From the NCBI RefSeq assembly GCF_001927245.1, contig NZ_MJUX01000002.1, positions 124,001 to 188,000 of the forward strand: a stretch of DNA of 64,000 nucleotides, written 5' to 3'. Positions 62,405-64,000 of the stretch are shown piece after piece (positions within the stretch are counted from its first letter, which is position 1; each line of letters opens with the position of its first letter). The position numbers and the translations under genes were made by a program. The notes under the pieces were generated by a model. The model saw only the letters and a list, made by a program, of their open reading frames with translations. It had not been told where the DNA came from and made no database searches. This DNA is from Acuticoccus yangtzensis. Lineage in GTDB: Bacteria > Pseudomonadota > Alphaproteobacteria > Rhizobiales > Amorphaceae.

Positions 62405-63669
62405 TTGACCACCAGCGCCCGCGGCACGTCGGCGAGGCACTCCGGCCCATCCGGCCCGATGACGATGCTCTCGGTGATCTCGAGCCCGTAGTCGCCCGCC
62501 CAGATGCCGGTCATGAAGTGGAAGGTCATGTTCTCTTCCAGCACCGTCTTGTCTCCGGGGCGCAGGCTCATCGTGCGCTCGCCCCAGTCCGGCGGGTAGG
62601 AGATGCCGATCGGATAGCCGGTGCGGTTGTTCTTCTCGATGCCGTACTTGCGCAGCACGCCGAAGAAGGCGTTGGCGACGTCCTCGCACAGGTTGCCGGC
62701 CTTGGCGGCGGCGAGGCCCTTCTCCATGCCCTCCAGCACCGCCTCCTCGGTGCGCTTCAGCTCGTCGCTCGGCGGCCCCAGCGAGACGGTGCGCGACAGC
62801 GGGCAATGGTAGCGGTTGAACACCCCGGCGATCTCGAAGAAGGTCGCCTCGCCCGCCAGCATCGGCCGATCGTCCCAGGTGAGGTGCGGCGCCGCCGCGT
62901 CGGTGCCGGACGGCAGAAGCGGCACGATGGCGGGATAGCCGCCGCCCGCGCCGATGGTGCTGTCGAACCGCAGCGAGGCATCGTAGATCTCGGCGACGAG
63001 GTCGCATTTCCTCATCCCCGGCTCCACCACCTCGGCAATGCGCTTGTGCATCCGCTCCACGAACTTCGCCGCGGTGCGCATGTAGATGAGCTCCTGCCGG
63101 CTCTTCACGGCGCGCTGCCAGTTGACGAGGCCCGTGGCGTCCTTGATCGCGGCGTTGGGGAGACCCTTCTGCAAGGTCACGTAGGCTTTGGCGGAGAACC
63201 AATAATTGTCCATCTCCACGCCGATGGCGCCGTTGCCCAGCCCGCGCGCGGCGATGTCGGCGGCGAGCACCTCCATCGGGTGCCGCACCTCGGACTGAAC
63301 GTAATGGTCCGCGTAGCCGATGACGTTGTCCGCCCCCATGAAGACGGTGCGGTAGGCGCCCTGCGCGTCCTGCTCGCGCCCGAACCAGACCGGCGCTCCG
63401 GTCAGCCCCAGGAACACGCACTGGTGGACGTAGAAGGACCACCCGTCATAGCCGGTCAGCCAGGCCATGTTGGACGGGTCGGAGACGATGATGGCGTCGA
63501 GCCCCGCCTTCTCCATCGCCGCTCTCACCTTGGCGATGCGCGCCTCGTACTCGTCCTCGCCGAACTGCAGGCGGGGGATGATGTTGCTCGGGTCCTTCAG
63601 CGCCCCGTCGCTGACGCCGGTGTTGGGGGCGGTGGAGTCGATGTCTGGCTTGTCGGTCAGGAATGACAT
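62401..63669 (-). CDS. doeA: Ectoine hydrolase
   Basis: 422 residues of the M24 creatinase/aminopeptidase P superfamily: N-terminal creatinase-like domain (AAMEKAGLDAIIVSDPSNMAWLTGYDGWSF) and catalytic domain (VEPGMRKCDLVAEI, RYHCPLSRTVSLG, PIGISYPPDWGER). DoeA/EutD opens the ectoine ring to N-acetyl-diaminobutyrate, allowing ectoine to be used as carbon and nitrogen source. Order eutC-doeA-doeB matches known ectoine catabolic operons. The ribosome-binding site at ATG 63669 is weak; 63 nt separate it from eutC. Confidence 0.93.
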   Translation of the reverse strand: MSFLTDKPDIDSTAPNTGVSDGALKDPSNIIPRLQFGEDEYEARIAKVRAAMEKAGLDAIIVSDPSNMAWLTGYDGWSFYVHQCVFLGLTGAPVWFGREQDAQGAYRTVFMGADNVIGYADHYVQSEVRHPMEVLAADIAARGLGNGAIGVEMDNYWFSAKAYVTLQKGLPNAAIKDATGLVNWQRAVKSRQELIYMRTAAKFVERMHKRIAEVVEPGMRKCDLVAEIYDASLRFDSTIGAGGGYPAIVPLLPSGTDAAAPHLTWDDRPMLAGEATFFEIAGVFNRYHCPLSRTVSLGPPSDELKRTEEAVLEGMEKGLAAAKAGNLCEDVANAFFGVLRKYGIEKNNRTGYPIGISYPPDWGERTMSLRPGDKTVLEENMTFHFMTGIWAGDYGLEITESIVIGPDGPECLADVPRALVVK

Positions 63670-63732
63670 GGCGGAAACTTCGATGGGGTCCCGGAGGACG
63701 CGGGGGTGGGAGAGAAAGGGCGGTCCGCGCTG

Positions 63733-64000
63733 TCAGACATGGAGCGGAACGCCCATCGTGTGCGCCGCCGCCCGTTCGAGGGCGAGCGTGGCGATGGCGG
63801 TATCCTGTACGCCGGTGCCGGTGAGGTCGGCGAGGGTGATCTCGTCCGGCGAGACGCGGCCGGGCGCCGCGCCCGCACAGATGGCGCCGAGCTCGTCGAA
63901 AGGCGCGTCGGCGGCGATCAGCCCGGCGGCGACGGCGCTGCGCAATTCGCCCATCAGGCGCGTCTGCGACAGGCGGTCCGGGACGTAGCGCGCCCGCACG
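63733..64000 (-). CDS. eutC: EutC-like cyclodeaminase, 3' end only
   Basis: Only the last 88 codons are in the window; the 5' part lies beyond position 64000. The visible end (ELGAICAGAAPGRVSPDEITLADLTGTGVQDTAIA) is the C-terminal pattern of the ornithine cyclodeaminase/mu-crystallin family (GRxxxxxITLFxxTGxGxQD). Next to doeA this fits EutC of ectoine utilisation clusters, whose exact step is not settled. Same strand as doeA and doeB, so probably one operon. Confidence 0.85.
   Translation of the reverse strand, partial: VRARYVPDRLSQTRLMGELRSAVAAGLIAADAPFDELGAICAGAAPGRVSPDEITLADLTGTGVQDTAIATLALERAAAHTMGVPLHV

Noticed and set aside
1-64000. Prophage, transposon or genomic island
   Set aside because: No integrase, transposase, phage structural gene or att-like repeat was found; the genes look like ordinary chromosomal operons.

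Overview
The window is a very GC-rich stretch of bacterial chromosome with genes packed on both strands. Its content points to an alphaproteobacterium of the Hyphomicrobiales (Rhizobiales), probably marine or salt-adapted. The pointers are a DivL-type pseudo-kinase beside tsaE/amgK, a MurU-like nucleotidyltransferase and alphaproteobacterial addB/addA, the TAXI-TRAP and tripartite tricarboxylate (TTT) transporters, and ectoine breakdown genes. An Acuticoccus-like genus is a guess, not a demonstrated identity. No tRNA, rRNA, insertion sequence, prophage or CRISPR array was seen.

Layout. 1-3.8 kb: a cation diffusion facilitator running off the left edge and a large RTX-repeat protein. 4-9.4 kb: a fused TRAP permease, a TAXI binding protein and a PcaB-type lyase, divergent from a GntR/HutC regulator with a good candidate operator between them. 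9.6-18.3 kb: mostly orphan genes, namely a large exported unknown protein, a membrane-anchored alpha/beta hydrolase that has lost its nucleophile, a DUF1294 protein, a glycine-zipper lipoprotein, a PfkB kinase, a sugar transferase, a flavin reductase and an FCD-type GntR regulator. 18.6-20.6 kb: a Nudix hydrolase and a PiT phosphate transporter. 20.7-28.9 kb: a complete TTT locus, with tctD-tctE and an overlapping lipoprotein gene on one strand and tctC, tctB, tctA and an AbrB-like protein on the other. Helically phased GTCAG repeats lie in front of tctC, and an array of six 29-bp UUCG hairpins lies between tctC and tctB.

28.9-36.9 kb: a trehalose/glucan cluster (otsB, GH15, delta-type carbonic anhydrase, otsA, phospholipase D) and a ZntB/CorA transporter preceded by a leader ORF. 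37-40.8 kb: an operon of a class III aminotransferase and 5-oxoprolinase pxpA, pxpB and pxpC. 41-53.3 kb: the conserved housekeeping block divL, tsaE-amgK, murU-like, addB, addA, trxA, grpE. The addB-addA junction is interrupted by a 457-nt spacer full of perfect hairpins. 53.3-60.7 kb: a capsule-type protein that appears to start at CTG, a GH144-like glucanase, and an overlapping operon of opgD, an alpha/beta hydrolase and a fungal-type GH15 protein, followed by a siderophore-interacting protein. 60.7-64 kb: a small exported protein and the ectoine catabolic genes doeB/eutE, doeA/eutD and the 3' end of eutC.

Several starts are non-ATG and several genes are joined by 1- to 4-nt stop/start overlaps (ATGA, GTGA, TTGA, CTGA), so translational coupling is widespread here. 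Starts were chosen by ribosome-binding site, overlap and homology, and differ in many places from the longest open frame. All functional calls are by reading the protein sequences; no database search was run.
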